A stretch of 64,000 nt of DNA, taken from contig CP091718.1 of the NCBI GenBank assembly GCA_022009675.1, positions 620,001-684,000 on the forward strand. The letters are read 5' to 3'. The notes under the pieces are model-generated. The model ran no database searches, was not told the DNA's origin, and was given only the letters and a program-made list of their open reading frames with translations. Shown piece after piece: positions 19,617 to 28,058 of this stretch. The stretch comes from Oscillospiraceae bacterium (GTDB lineage Bacteria > Bacillota > Clostridia > Oscillospirales > CAG-272). The position numbers and the translations under genes are program-made. How positions within the stretch are numbered: the first letter of the stretch is position 1; the number at the start of each line of letters is the position of its first letter.

Positions 19617-20149
19617 ACCGACCGCCCCATTTCGTATGCCTGCCTCATGGCGGGAGATGCTTTGACTTCGCCCTTCTGATAAACGCCCGTCCCGTAAATC
19701 ACGCCGCGCTCGATCGCGCCGCTGACGCAATCGGCATATGCGCGCAGACAGTCGAGCGTGGTCATGACCGACTGCTTTGCTCCGTCCGCACAGGTGATGA
19801 TGTAGTAAAACGCTTTGTTCTTTACCTCTGTCCAGCGGGCAAGCGTGCGGTCGATGACGGCTTTGAGCTGCGCGTCGATGGAATAGAAGTAAACCGGGCT
19901 TGCCAGCACGATGACATCGGCATCGATCATCTTCTGAAGCACCTCTGCCATGTCATCCTTGAGTACGCACGCACCGCCGTTGTCGCGACAGTAGTAGCAG
20001 GCGCGGCAATAGCCGATTTTCTTGTCCGACACACGGATTTTTTCCACATGGTTGCCGCGTTCCGCCGCGCCGCGCGCAAATTCGTCGCAAAGAAGATCCG
20101 AGTTGCCGCCTCTGCGCGGACTGCCCGAAAGAATCAATACATTTTTCAT
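19613..20149 (-). CDS. NADPH-dependent FMN reductase / flavodoxin-like
   Basis: An intact 178-residue member of the FMN_red family. The FMN phosphate loop is LILSGSPRRGGNSDLLCDEF. Further features are a CxxCYYC-type segment (YCRACYYCRDNGGACV) that occurs in iron-sulfur-flavoprotein-like relatives, and the flavin-stacking motif ASPVYFYSIDAQLKAVIDR. AGGAGGTTTTGTT precedes the ATG. It transfers electrons from NAD(P)H to flavins or other acceptors in the cytoplasm. It overlaps the next gene by 4 bases and follows the flavodoxin by 17 bases, a clear operon position. Confidence 0.85.
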   Translation of the reverse strand: MKNVLILSGSPRRGGNSDLLCDEFARGAAERGNHVEKIRVSDKKIGYCRACYYCRDNGGACVLKDDMAEVLQKMIDADVIVLASPVYFYSIDAQLKAVIDRTLARWTEVKNKAFYYIITCADGAKQSVMTTLDCLRAYADCVSGAIERGVIYGTGVYQKGEVKASPAMRQAYEMGRSV

Positions 20150-20166
20150 AACAAAACCTCCTGACT

Positions 20167-20781
20167 TTAGTAGCCAAGCCCCGAAAGCCAACTGTCTACC
20201 TTGTTTTTCTGCGCCGGATACGCTGTTTCCCGCAACCGACAGCGCGTCATCCGCCCTGACCGTTGCCGACGGGAGCAGTTTTTCCAGCGTTCCGAGACTC
20301 CCCGCGCCCGAGGACGAGCCGTTGTGCGTAAAGAACGGGATTACGGTCTTTCCGCTGAAATCATACTCCTCCAGGAATGTCCACACAGGCATCGGCAGAT
20401 CGTACCACCAAATCGGAAAGCCCAAAAAAATACCGTGTCATATCCTGCCATGACCTCCGCGTCGATATGCGTGGTGATCGCGGGGTGTATTCCGTTGTCA
20501 AGCTCGTTTTTGGAACGGTCAAACACATCGTTTTGCGTATAGGCGACCTCGGGGACGATGCGGAACAGCTCCCCGCCCGTCTTTTCGGCAACCCAATTTG
20601 CCATGGTTTGCGTGTTGCCCGACCAGGAGAAATAGGCAACCAAAATTTTGCCTTCCCCCTTGACGGGGGCTTCCGAATCGTTTGCTATCGGGGTATGCTC
20701 GCCACCCGACGAACAGGCGGCAAACAAAAAGAGTGTTGTGAGCGCAAGCAGGATCGCAAGCATTTTATGCAGGTGTTTCAT
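20167..20781 (-). CDS. flavodoxin-domain lipoprotein (frameshifted)
   Basis: The signal peptide and lipobox (ILLALTTLFLFAAC) place a flavodoxin outside the membrane. The FMN loop is YFSWSGNTQTMANWVAEKTG, and the flavin-contact strand reads GFPIWWYDLPMPVWTFLEEY. The frame breaks in an A7 run at 20424-20430 (one more base gives VFFLGFPIWW) and near 20208, where the corrected end is NKVDSWLSGLGY and stop at 20167. It overlaps the end of the DUF4405 gene by 17 bases. Secreted or lipid-anchored flavodoxins of this kind accompany extracytoplasmic electron-transfer clusters in gut Firmicutes. Confidence 0.75.
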
Positions 20782-21469
20782 TGGTCTTTTTTCCTTTCCT
20801 GTGGATTTTTTCGAGTAGCAGACTCAGCCCGCCGCAGAGAAATGCGAGACCGAGCGAAAGCATGAGGGTATCAAATGTATAGGCGAAAAAAAGCCGGTGT
20901 TGTATGCACTTCCGTAGTCCTTGAACGCGACCGTGCAAAGCAGCTCCTCCCAGAACCGGCGTTCGGTAAAGATGACAGCACCGTATACGGAAAAAGCAAT
21001 GGCAAACGCTCCAAGGAGCAGGCAGAACGACCGATCTGTCTGCCGCCCGCGCATGATTTTCCAAAACAGCGCCGGGAGGTGCAGTCCGAGATGCACCGAG
21101 GACAGCAGGAACGCCCACGCCGTGGAAACGAGGTGCAGGGTTCGTCCCATTTGTGCGCCGCCAATCGGAAGCGCGGCAAACACGGTGCCCGAGATCAGCA
21201 CGGCGCTGACCACACAACCGAGCATGGCAATAAGCAACGCGAGATTGACTACGGTCTGCACCACCCGTTTTGCCGGATAGCGCCCGCGAAAAGAGCGCGC
21301 GGTACCAGCGGATATTCAGCGCCGTATGAAAGAGGAACAGCGCAAACAGCGCGATACCGAGCCATTCATGCGCCGCACCCGGCAGCTTTGCCTCTCCCAT
21401 CACGAGCAGAAAGAGGACAAACATCGCGGCATCCGTCACCGGCTTTGCAATGCGTTTCCATGATTTCAT
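20765..21469 (-). CDS. DUF4405 membrane protein (frameshifted)
   Basis: Joined frames give about 234 residues with four or five membrane helices: TDAAMFVLFLLVMGEAK, LGIALFALFLFHTALNI, VVNLALLIAMLGCVVSAVLI, STAWAFLLSSVHLGLHLPAL and LLLGAFAIAFSVYGAVIF. His residues at helix ends (EWLG...FHTALN, STAW...VHLGLH) fit the DUF4405 family, which resembles cytochrome-b-type haem proteins. The middle is in a second frame; breaks are near 21280 and 20888. It is probably the membrane electron carrier for the neighbouring lipid-anchored flavodoxins. Confidence 0.7.
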   Translation of the reverse strand: MKSWKRIAKPVTDAAMFVLFLLVMGEAKLPGAAHEWLGIALFALFLFHTALNIRWYRALFSRALSGKTGGADRSQSRVAYCHARLCGQRRADLGHRVCRASDWRRTNGTNPAPRFHGVGVPAVLGASRTAPPGAVLENHARAADRSVVLPAPWSVCHCFFRIRCCHLYRTPVLGGAALHGRVQGLRKCIQHRLFFAYTFDTLMLSLGLAFLCGGLSLLLEKIHRKGKKTNETPA

Positions 21470-21489
21470 ACGGTACCTCCGTTTTTTTA

Positions 21490-21548
21490 ACTTTTTTCAG
21501 CACCGGCATGGGAAATAAATAGGGTTTGACTCCCAGATCTTTTTTCAT
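21490..21548 (-). pseudogene. remnant of a flavin reductase gene (first ~17 codons)
   Basis: The first 17 codons read MKKDLGVKPYLFPMPVL, the characteristic beginning of flavin-reductase-like (FMN-binding split barrel) proteins. After that the sequence diverges into the leader of the DUF4405 gene. It looks like an internal deletion that removed almost the whole gene. Family assignment is from the N-terminal motif only. Confidence 0.4.
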
Positions 21549-21590
21549 GATTGATTCTTCTTTGTTGTGCTGTAATTTTTGCTATGCGGC

Positions 21591-22304
21591 TCATTTCAAG
21601 CCGTTGACCCACTCCTCAACGTCAGACTTGCTTGCGCCGGAAGAGAATCTATGTCCCTCCTGCCAATTGCCCGTGCCCGCCATTTCGGCAAGGAGCGTTC
21701 CGCTCTGTCCCATACCGGAACTTGCGGAGGTGGCAAACGGAATGACCGTCTTGCCTGTGAAATCGTTGTTTTTCACGAAGTTATTGACCGGCCATGCCGC
21801 GATGCCCCACCAGATGGGGTAGCCGATAAAGACCGTATCGTATTCGTCAAAGTTTTCGGGCGTTGTTGTGACCAGCGGAATGTCGCGCAGCGACTCGTCA
21901 TCGTGTTCGCGGTTGACGCGGCTGCCCGCAGTCGTCCAGCTGAGGTCGGCGCTTGTGTAGGGTGTTACCGGAACAAGCTCAAAAAGCGTTCCGCCCGTTG
22001 CCGCGGCAATGTCTTCCGCAACCCGTTTGGTGTTGCCGCTGCCGGAGAAGTATACGACAAGCGTTTTGCCGCCCGCCGCCGGCGTGTCCGGCGTATCGGT
22101 GGAATCCGTTGTGTCGGTTGTACCGGTTGTGCTATCTTCACCCGATGTGGTGCTGTCGGGATTTTTTATATCGTTTGTGCCATTTGCTGTTTGTGAGCCG
22201 TTGCTTGGCGTCGTTCCCGACGGTGTGTCAGGGGTTGTTCCCGCGCAAGCCGCGAGTGAGAATATCATGATGATTCCGAGTAAAAGAGCGATTAACTTTT
22301 TCAT
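21591..22304 (-). CDS. flavodoxin-domain lipoprotein
   Basis: An intact 237-residue protein. MKKLIALLLGIIMIFSLAAC is a lipoprotein signal peptide, followed by a Thr/Asp/Ser linker of about 60 residues and a flavodoxin domain. The FMN loop is VVYFSGSGNTKRVAEDIAAA; the second flavin segment is YDTVFIGYPIWWGIAAWPVN; the third is TSASSGMGQSGTLLAEM. It is predicted to be anchored on the outside of the membrane and to carry electrons between a membrane donor and an extracytoplasmic acceptor. It is paralogous to the gene at 20167 with the same domain order. Terminator or promoter signals between it and the aldo/keto reductase (36 bases) are not obvious, so they are probably one transcript. Confidence 0.85.
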   Translation of the reverse strand: MKKLIALLLGIIMIFSLAACAGTTPDTPSGTTPSNGSQTANGTNDIKNPDSTTSGEDSTTGTTDTTDSTDTPDTPAAGGKTLVVYFSGSGNTKRVAEDIAAATGGTLFELVPVTPYTSADLSWTTAGSRVNREHDDESLRDIPLVTTTPENFDEYDTVFIGYPIWWGIAAWPVNNFVKNNDFTGKTVIPFATSASSGMGQSGTLLAEMAGTGNWQEGHRFSSGASKSDVEEWVNGLK

Positions 22305-22340
22305 TTTTATCTATCCTTTCTTGTTTCCTGCGGAATTGAC

Positions 22341-23229
22341 TTACCAATTTTTCTTTTCCTTGCGGTGGTCATTGTTGTGCTTGCGTTCCTCCACCATCTG
22401 CGCAAACCATTCCACCATTTTGGGGTCAGTGTGCGAGAAGAAAGAGCTTTGCTTCTTGTCCAGCGCCGCAATTGCCTTCATATCGTCGTCCGAGAGCGTG
22501 AAGTCGAACACATCGAAATTCTGCTCCATCCGCTCCTTGTGAACCGATTTCGGGATGACCACAATCCCGCGCTGCAGCTCCCAGCGGAGAATGACCTGCG
22601 CCGATGTCTTGCCGTATTTCTTGCCGATTTCCACAAGCACCGGCTCCTCGAACATACCGCCTCTGCCTTCGCCGAACGGCGCCCACGCCTCATGCTGTAC
22701 GCCGTACTTGACCATCCATTCGTGCGCTTCGATCTGCTGATCGTGCGGATGCGTCTCCACCTGATTGACCATCGGCTTGATGCGGGCAAAGGAGCAGATG
22801 TCAACCAGCCTGTCGGGATAGAAGTTGGAAACGCCGATCGCCTTGATGACGCCCTCGGCATACAGGTCCTCCAGCGCTCTCCATGCGCCGTAAACATCCG
22901 CGAAAGGCTGATGCAGAAGCACCAGATCAATGTAGTTGGTTTTTCAGCTTGCGCATGGATTCCAGCACCGACTCCCTCGTCTCGTCGTACCCATAATGCT
23001 CCACCCAAACCTTGGTGGTCAGGAAGATCTCATTTCTCGGCACGCCGGATTTGGCAATTGCCTCGCCGACCTCTTCCTCATTGAAATAACTCTGCGCCGT
23101 GTCAATGTGGCGGTAGCCGACCGAGAGTGCGTCCAGCACGCACCGCTCGCATTCATCCTTGGATACCTGGTAAACCCCGTAGCCGAGCTGCGGCATTTTT
23201 ACTCCGTTTGATAAAGTTACATATTCCAT
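22341..23229 (-). CDS. aldo/keto reductase (frameshifted)
   Basis: A TIM-barrel NADPH oxidoreductase of about 296 residues. The catalytic tetrad is visible: Asp in YRHIDTAQSYFNEEEVG, Tyr in the same stretch, Lys in FLTTKVWVEHYGYDETRE and His in LVLLHQPFADVYGAWRALED. Cofactor contacts VSNFYPDRL and VIPKSVHKERMEQNFDVF are also present. The frame breaks once near 22937, where the T5 run in MRKLKTNYIDLVLLHQP is one base off. A good GGAGGTGTTCCACG ribosome binding site precedes 23229. It reduces aldehydes or ketones; physiological substrate unknown. Confidence 0.8.
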
Positions 23230-23325
23230 CGTGGAACACCTCCGTTTTTCTTTTGTGCCTTTATTGTATCACACAGAACGGAAAAACGGAATCTCCGAAA
23301 AGTTCGGCGCATTAACTTATAGTTA

Positions 23326-25220
23326 ATCGAGTAGGAGGCTGCCCATTAGCTGAGCAGCCGACCTCTCACACCACCGTGCGTACCGTTCGGTACACGGCGG
23401 TTCAATCATAAACAGTGCAGAGACTTGTACGCTTCGGATATATCGTAATATCCACGGCGTGCAAGTCTTTCGTTTGTAATGGTGTGGGTCAGTATCCCAC
23501 TTCCTGCAACAGCCCAATAGCCTTTACGGGTATTTCCGTTTCGGTATGCCTGCCAGTCGGGCATTCCCAACTTCTTCAGGTTCTCCACCCTTGTTCTCGG
23601 CTTCTTCCACTGCTTCCAGATATACATTCGTATTCTTCTGCGAAGCCACTCGTTCCACCTTTCCATATCGTTCTTCATCTCCGCTATTCCGTAATATCCA
23701 AGCCATCCTCGCATGAACACCTTTACCTTGTAAAACACGGTGTCAAGCTTTCTGCCCTGACTTCGGGAAGTAAGTCTTTTCAGCTTTTCTTTGGCTTTCT
23801 TCTTCGACTTTGCGTGAACCCGGATATATGTACCCTTTCTGTTCCTTCCCATCGCAAAGCCGAGAAACCGAAATTTCGGATTGAATAAACGCTTACCGCC
23901 CGGCTCTTTTCCGTATTTACCTTGAGCTTCAGTTTCTTCTCAAGGTATGACGTACTTGTTCCGAGCAATCTTTCTGCCGCACGGATACTCCCCGCAAGGA
24001 GTATTATGTCATCTGCGTAGCGGATTACCTTTACCCCTCTGCCCTCAAACTCCTTGTCGAATTTGTCGAGATAGATATTTGCAAGTAATGGCGAAAGATT
24101 TCCTCCTTGGGGGGAACCTTCTTCCGTTTTCATTACGATACCGTTCTCCATCACTCCGCTCTTCAGATATTTCTTGATAAGGTCTGTCAACCGCTTGTCT
24201 TTAACTTCCTGTCGGAGCATATGCATAAGCAATTCGTGGTTGAGTGTGTCAAAGTATTTGGATAAATCAAGGCATACGGCATATTGGTACCCCTCGTCCG
24301 CATACTCCTTCACTTTGAGTATTGCATCCTTTGCGCTTCTGTGCGGTCTGTAGCCGTAGCTTCCGTCCGAAAACTTCGGCTCATAGATTGGTGTCAGCAC
24401 CTGCGCTATTGCCTGTTGGATAATGCGGTCTATTACGGTTGGTATTCCAAGCTTTCGTACACCGCCGTTATCCTTTTGGATTTCCACTCTTCGCACCGGA
24501 GACGGCTTGTATTTGCCGTTTCTTATGCTTTCGAGCAGTTCTTCCCGATGTTCCTTCAGCCACGGAAGCGCTTCATCTACGGTCATTCCGTCTACTCCGC
24601 TTGCTCCCTTATTGGCTTTCACCCGCCTGTAGGCTCTGTTCAGATTATCTCTGTCAAGCACCTTTTCAAGCAAGTCTGCACCGTCTCTTTCTTCTGCTTT
24701 CTGAGTTTCGGCACTGTACGCTTCTGCATACTCTTTGTGTTCCACACCATCCCTTTGCAGGAAGCCACCACTCCCGGTGTATTCTGTTTTTCATTGTACC
24801 GACCTCCTTCAGCCGTTTACTTGAGACTTATGATTGTTCAGCCCTTCCCGAGCTTTTTCTCGGTACTATGCCTTCTGCTGCATTCTTGCGGTTCGTTGTT
24901 ACTACGCTTCGTTTCGAATTCGTCTACTCCTATGCACCCGCAAGACCTCCCCTGGTAAGCGTAATCACTTTCACCTCATATATCTGCTGCATTTACGCCT
25001 TGAATTTCGGGCAGTATCGGACTTTGTTTTGTCTTGCAAACTCATCCAGTTCAAAACGCCTTTTTTTTTATGCAGTTTCTGTTCGTCAGACCGAGGTTTT
25101 GCCTCCGACTTCTTTCAGACTCCGCCTCACGACGGACGCCCCTTGTCTTTAGCTAACAGTTCCTACTGCCATGCCTGTAGCGGACTTTCACCGCCAAGTT
25201 ATTACGCGTGCCGGGCACAC
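23326..25220 (-). mobile_element. group II intron, class C-like, inserted after a terminator
   Basis: On the minus strand the element starts GTGTGCCCGGC, the usual group II 5' end, and ends CCTACTCGAT. A domain V-like hairpin (AACCGCCGTG ... CACGGTGGTG) lies at about 23374-23408 and a domain VI-like hairpin just after it. It encodes a reverse transcriptase/maturase without a visible endonuclease domain. The insertion point is 4 bases after the T run of a strong terminator hairpin (25225-25253), in the same orientation, the known target preference of class C introns. Length 1895 bp. It interrupts the space between the CMD-cupin gene and the aldo/keto reductase. Confidence 0.85.
23406..24745 (-). 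CDS. ltrA: group II intron reverse transcriptase/maturase (frameshifted)
   Basis: About 446 residues with the frame restored. The RT blocks are clear: NKGASGVDGMTVDEALPWLK, KPSPVRRVEIQKDNGGVRKL (the GVRKLGIPTVIDRIIQQAI block), GSYGYRPHRSAKDAILKVKE, DLSKYFDTLNHELLMHMLRQ, EGSPQGGNLSPLLANIYLDK and the catalytic VIRYADDIILL. The maturase (X) domain follows: VKVFMRGWLGYYGIAEMKND. There is no HNH endonuclease after it, as in class C enzymes. The frame breaks near 23870-23885, where the other frame gives PKFRFLGFAMGRNRKG. The start is probably GTG at 24745. Confidence 0.85.
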
Positions 25221-25224
25221 AAGC

Positions 25225-25253
25225 AAAAAGCACCCGCCCGCAGGCAGGTGCTT
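25225..25253 (-). terminator. terminator of the CMD-cupin gene
   Basis: AAAGCACCTGCCTG and CGGGCGGGTGCTTTTT on the minus strand. It is also the insertion landmark of the group II intron. Confidence 0.85.
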
Positions 25254-25269
25254 TGCAATTTACTTTCGC

Positions 25270-26004
25270 TCAATTCAAAGCGTCATATTCTTCATCCGAC
25301 ACGGCTCCGCACCATTCGGTTTTGGTATTTTCGCCCGGACATTCCACGGCAATATGAGAAAACCAACTGTCTTTTGCTGCTCCATGCCAATGCTTGACTT
25401 CCGCAGGAATCGTTACCACATCACCCGGATGCAGTTCCCGCGCCTGTTTCCCGGCTTCCTGATACCATCCTCTGCCGTCTGTACACAAAAGAATCTGCCC
25501 GCCTCCGCTTGCGGCATGATGAATATGCCAATTGTTGCGACATTTCGGTTCAAAGGTCACATTCGCCATAAAAACCGATTTTCGAGGATCCGTCAGGGGA
25601 TTCAGATAAGAATTACCGACAAAATACTTTGCATAAGCCGTGTTCGGCTCACCAAGTCCAAACAACCCGCCAAACCTACCGTCGTCTTCGGCATAAATAT
25701 CTTTTGCCTTGCGGAAAGCCGCCCATGCATTTGGCCAACCGGCGTAAAACGCGATATGTGTGAGCAATTCAGCCATTTCGCCCTTTGTAACACCGTTTGC
25801 TTTGGCAAACGCAAGATGATGATCAAAGGACGAATCGATCATCCCCTTTGCCACAAGTGTTGTTACGGTCAGCATGGAGCGAATCTTCGGAGCGAGTCCG
25901 TCACCCGATCAAACCTCCCCGAATAGAATATCGTCATTTATCTCGGCAAATTTCGGTGCAAATTTTTCAAGAGCGTTTCTTCCTGTCGTTTGCTTGATCT
26001 TCAT
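25270..26004 (-). pseudogene. carboxymuconolactone decarboxylase-cupin fusion with an in-frame TGA
   Basis: A 245-codon reading frame joining an AhpD/CMD-like domain (ALEKFAPKFAEINDDILFGE, VTTLVAKGMIDSSFDHHLAF, AELLTHIAFYAGWPNAWAAF) to a cupin (NWHIHHAASGGGQILLCTDG, LHPGDVVTIPAEVKHWHG). It is open from ATG 26004 to the stop at 25270 except for one TGA at 25909-25911. The family normally has Trp there (GEVWS). The gene is either a nonsense mutant, leaving a CMD-cupin product only by reinitiation at ATG 25875, or this is a base error. AGGAGG precedes 26004. Relatives sit beside LysR regulators and flavodoxins and are thought to act in redox metabolism. Confidence 0.7.
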
Positions 26005-26036
26005 GTTTTATCCTCCTTGTTTTTTTGTTTATAATC

Positions 26037-26917
26037 TCATCCACCGTCCGGATGAATTTTTCTGACCTGTCCCGACGGTTCCGGTGAGTACATGATCCCG
26101 TAAGGCACCGTGACAGGTACCTCCGACGGAACGATGCGCAGGAGCGGATGGATACTCTCCCAACCGTCTACCGCAATGATCGGCAGATTTTCCTTGACCG
26201 CCGTATTGAACGCGGAAAGATTGAAAAAAACGGGAAATCCGTCACCTTCACACAGGCGTCTTCGCAGGTATTTCGCAGTCTGTCAATATAACAGTTCCAT
26301 CCACGATGAATAAACATCACACCGGTTTCTTTCAGATCCCCCGGCGCAATTGCCTTTTTTTGCGGCAAGCGGGCTTTGTCAGCGGCACGGCAAATGCAAT
26401 TGCTTTATCCTCCAGATGAATCACCTGAAAATTCCGCTCGGTCATCAGGTGGTCGTCGTAAATTCCGGCAACCACATCGATCTGCTTGCCGAGATTGTGC
26501 AGAATTTCGCGCGCATTTTCGGGTGTATTTTCGAACGGTATCAGCTCAATCTTCAGATTCGGCGCAAGATACTGAATGTCTGCCCAGATGTCAAGAATGA
26601 ATTTTTGCCGGCGTCATGACTGAGGTACCGATGCGGATGGAACGCTGATTTTCCCGGCGGTCGAGCTCCCGCGCCTTTTCCGCCGCGCGCTTTGTGTAAT
26701 CCACAAGGTATTTCGCGTCGTCCAGAACACTCTTGCCCGCCTCGGTGAGCGCAAGACCATGGTTGGTGCGGGAAAACAATGTAACGCCGAGCCGTCCCTC
26801 CAAAGCGTCGATCTGCTTCATCACCGCTGTAGGAGAGAGGAACATCGCCTCCGCCGTTTTGGAAAAGCTCCCGTTCTCCGCCACCGAAAGAAAGGTCAGC
26901 AGCTGCGGATGAATCAT
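26037..26917 (-). CDS. LysR-family transcriptional regulator (frameshifted)
   Basis: The N-terminal winged helix is complete: LLTFLSVAENGSFSKTAEAM, FLSPTAVMKQIDALEGRLGV, TLFSRTNHGLALTEAGKSVL. The effector-binding part is spread over other frames: LKIELIPFENTPENAREILH, LGKQIDVVAGIYDDHLMTER, ETGVMFIHRGWNCYIDRLRN and VPSEVPVTVPYGIMYSPEPS. Breaks are near 26597, 26360 and 26225. The end overlaps the leader of the CMD-cupin gene. It likely controls the CMD-cupin and flavodoxin operon downstream, since both are on the same strand and LysR genes of this type head such clusters. The inducer is unknown. Confidence 0.75.
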
Positions 26918-27001
26918 ATTGCCACCTCCTTGCTTGAACTTTTACTTGATATAGTATAACATGTTTTTGGGGGAAGTTCAAGTGGAAATTGCGATAAGGA
27001 A

Positions 27002-27027
27002 GCGCCCACAGAAAACTCTGTGAGCGC
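27002..27027. terminator. hairpin between LysR and small ORF
   Basis: GCGCCCACAGA and TCTGTGAGCGC arms with a 4-base AAAC loop. Only weakly U-rich flanks, so it may be a terminator or an operator for LysR. Confidence 0.4.
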
Positions 27028-27033
27028 ATTACA

Positions 27034-27244
27034 CTATCCTCGTTTTTTATATACATTTCAAACTGTTCCCGCATAGCTTGCAGGCGTTTGGTCACGGCGC
27101 TGTGCGTCTTATAGCCGAGTGCCTCTGCAAATTCCTCAGTTGTGCGGGCGTATTTTTGTCATCGAAGGCAGGGATGTTTCCGGTAAAATCGTGTGTTTCA
27201 TAATATGCCTGAAGCGCATCCCGCGTCTTTTTGTCGTATGGCAT
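27034..27244 (-). CDS. small HTH-like protein, copy A (frameshifted)
   Basis: About 70 residues: MPYDKKTRDALQAYYETHDF, TGNIPAFDDK, then in a second frame YARTTEEFAEALGYKTHSAV and TKRLQAMREQFEMYIK. The TEEFAEALGYKTHSAVTKRL segment looks like a helix-turn-helix. The break is in the A run after FDDK near 27160. A diverged paralogue lies at 28059-28273. I do not recognise a named family. Confidence 0.5.
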
Positions 27245-27282
27245 GGCAAGTCCTCCGTAGTGATTATTCTTTCTGAATTAAT

Positions 27283-27343
27283 TATACCATTTTTTCAACG
27301 GTTTTTCAAGTCGTAATACTTGCAATGCTCATGGTTTTATGTT
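27283..27343. repeat. 60-bp dispersed repeat, copy 1
   Basis: A stretch beginning ATTATACCATTTTTTC, then CAAGTCGTAATACTTGCAAT and GGTTTTATGTTAT. A diverged copy is at 30555-30617. Confidence 0.65.
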
Positions 27344-27403
27344 ATACTGCATGCAGATGCGTCGGTACGGTCAGATTGACTTGTCACCGAGGTGTCATTA
27401 CCA

Positions 27404-27476
27404 TCAGGTTCTAGTCGGGGCAACTCGGTGGAGGTTCAAGTCCTCTTGCCCGCACCACCAAAAAGCCTTGAAAACA
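27404..27476. repeat. att-like direct repeat, right copy (3' half of tRNA-Leu)
   Basis: Exact copy of 13913-13985: the tRNA-Leu 3' half from anticodon loop to CCA plus 19 downstream bases. The 5' half of the tRNA is absent, so this is not a functional tRNA gene. Confidence 0.8.
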
Positions 27477-27540
27477 GTGAGTTTTTCAAGGGCTACTTTT
27501 GCTTTTTCTATTTTCCGTTGTCACACGGCGGTCGGGGGGC
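27456..27540. repeat. tRNA-Leu downstream repeat R3
   Basis: A copy of R1 with a degraded hairpin (GTTTTTCAAGGGC) and the conserved TCACACGGCGGTCGGGGGG end. Confidence 0.75.
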
Positions 27541-27580
27541 GGCGTGTTTATGATGTCAAATCGACAAACTGGAATTTGTT

Positions 27581-28024
27581 TTATAGAGGCCTTTGTAAAT
27601 ACACCATGTCTACAAGGTGTACACCACACTCATATATCGGGTGATCATAATGATCAGTAAAGAAATTTGGCACGATATGCGAGCGTACAAAGCCACATTT
27701 TTCATAAAAGGGTATTGTCAACGGGCTGTCGCCGGTTCCCACTTGCAGTATCGAAAATTGCCCGCGGTATTTTTCAACAAGAAATTCAATCAGTGCTTGG
27801 GCATAACCTTTTCGCTGAAATGGGGGAACAGTAGCGATATTCTTAATTTCAAGTATTCCATTCCCTTCGTCCGTTACGACACACTCGCATTTTACTCCGT
27901 CATCATCAAGAACATACATTTTACCTTTATAGAGATAACGGTCAACCATATCTTCCTGCTCATCCGCCAATAGGAGCAAATCAAGATATTGTTTTTTGTT
28001 TTCCATAACTTCTGCAATTCTCAT
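27581..28024 (-). CDS. GNAT-family N-acetyltransferase
   Basis: An intact 147-residue acetyltransferase. The acetyl-CoA-binding motif A reads IKNIATVPPFQRKGYAQALI (V-x-P-x-x-Q-x-K-G-Y), followed by EFLVEKYRGQFSILQVGTGD and the motif-B-like FYEKCGFVRSHIVPNFF. No signal peptide. The ATG at 28024 with AGGTG upstream is preferred over a TTG one codon earlier. The acceptor substrate is not predictable. It lies between the two copies of the small HTH-like ORF. Confidence 0.85.
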   Translation of the reverse strand: MRIAEVMENKKQYLDLLLLADEQEDMVDRYLYKGKMYVLDDDGVKCECVVTDEGNGILEIKNIATVPPFQRKGYAQALIEFLVEKYRGQFSILQVGTGDSPLTIPFYEKCGFVRSHIVPNFFTDHYDHPIYECGVHLVDMVYLQRPL

Positions 28025-28058
28025 CAATCACACCTGCAACTTCCGATTTATCGATATC

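Noticed and set aside
25909..25911. TGA read as tryptophan
   Set aside because: Several other clear genes here end at TGA, including spoIVB, cmk and plsC, and Trp is normally TGG, so a changed code is not supported.
27404..27457. A fourth tRNA-Leu gene
   Set aside because: Only the 3' half is present; the acceptor 5' strand and D-arm are missing.
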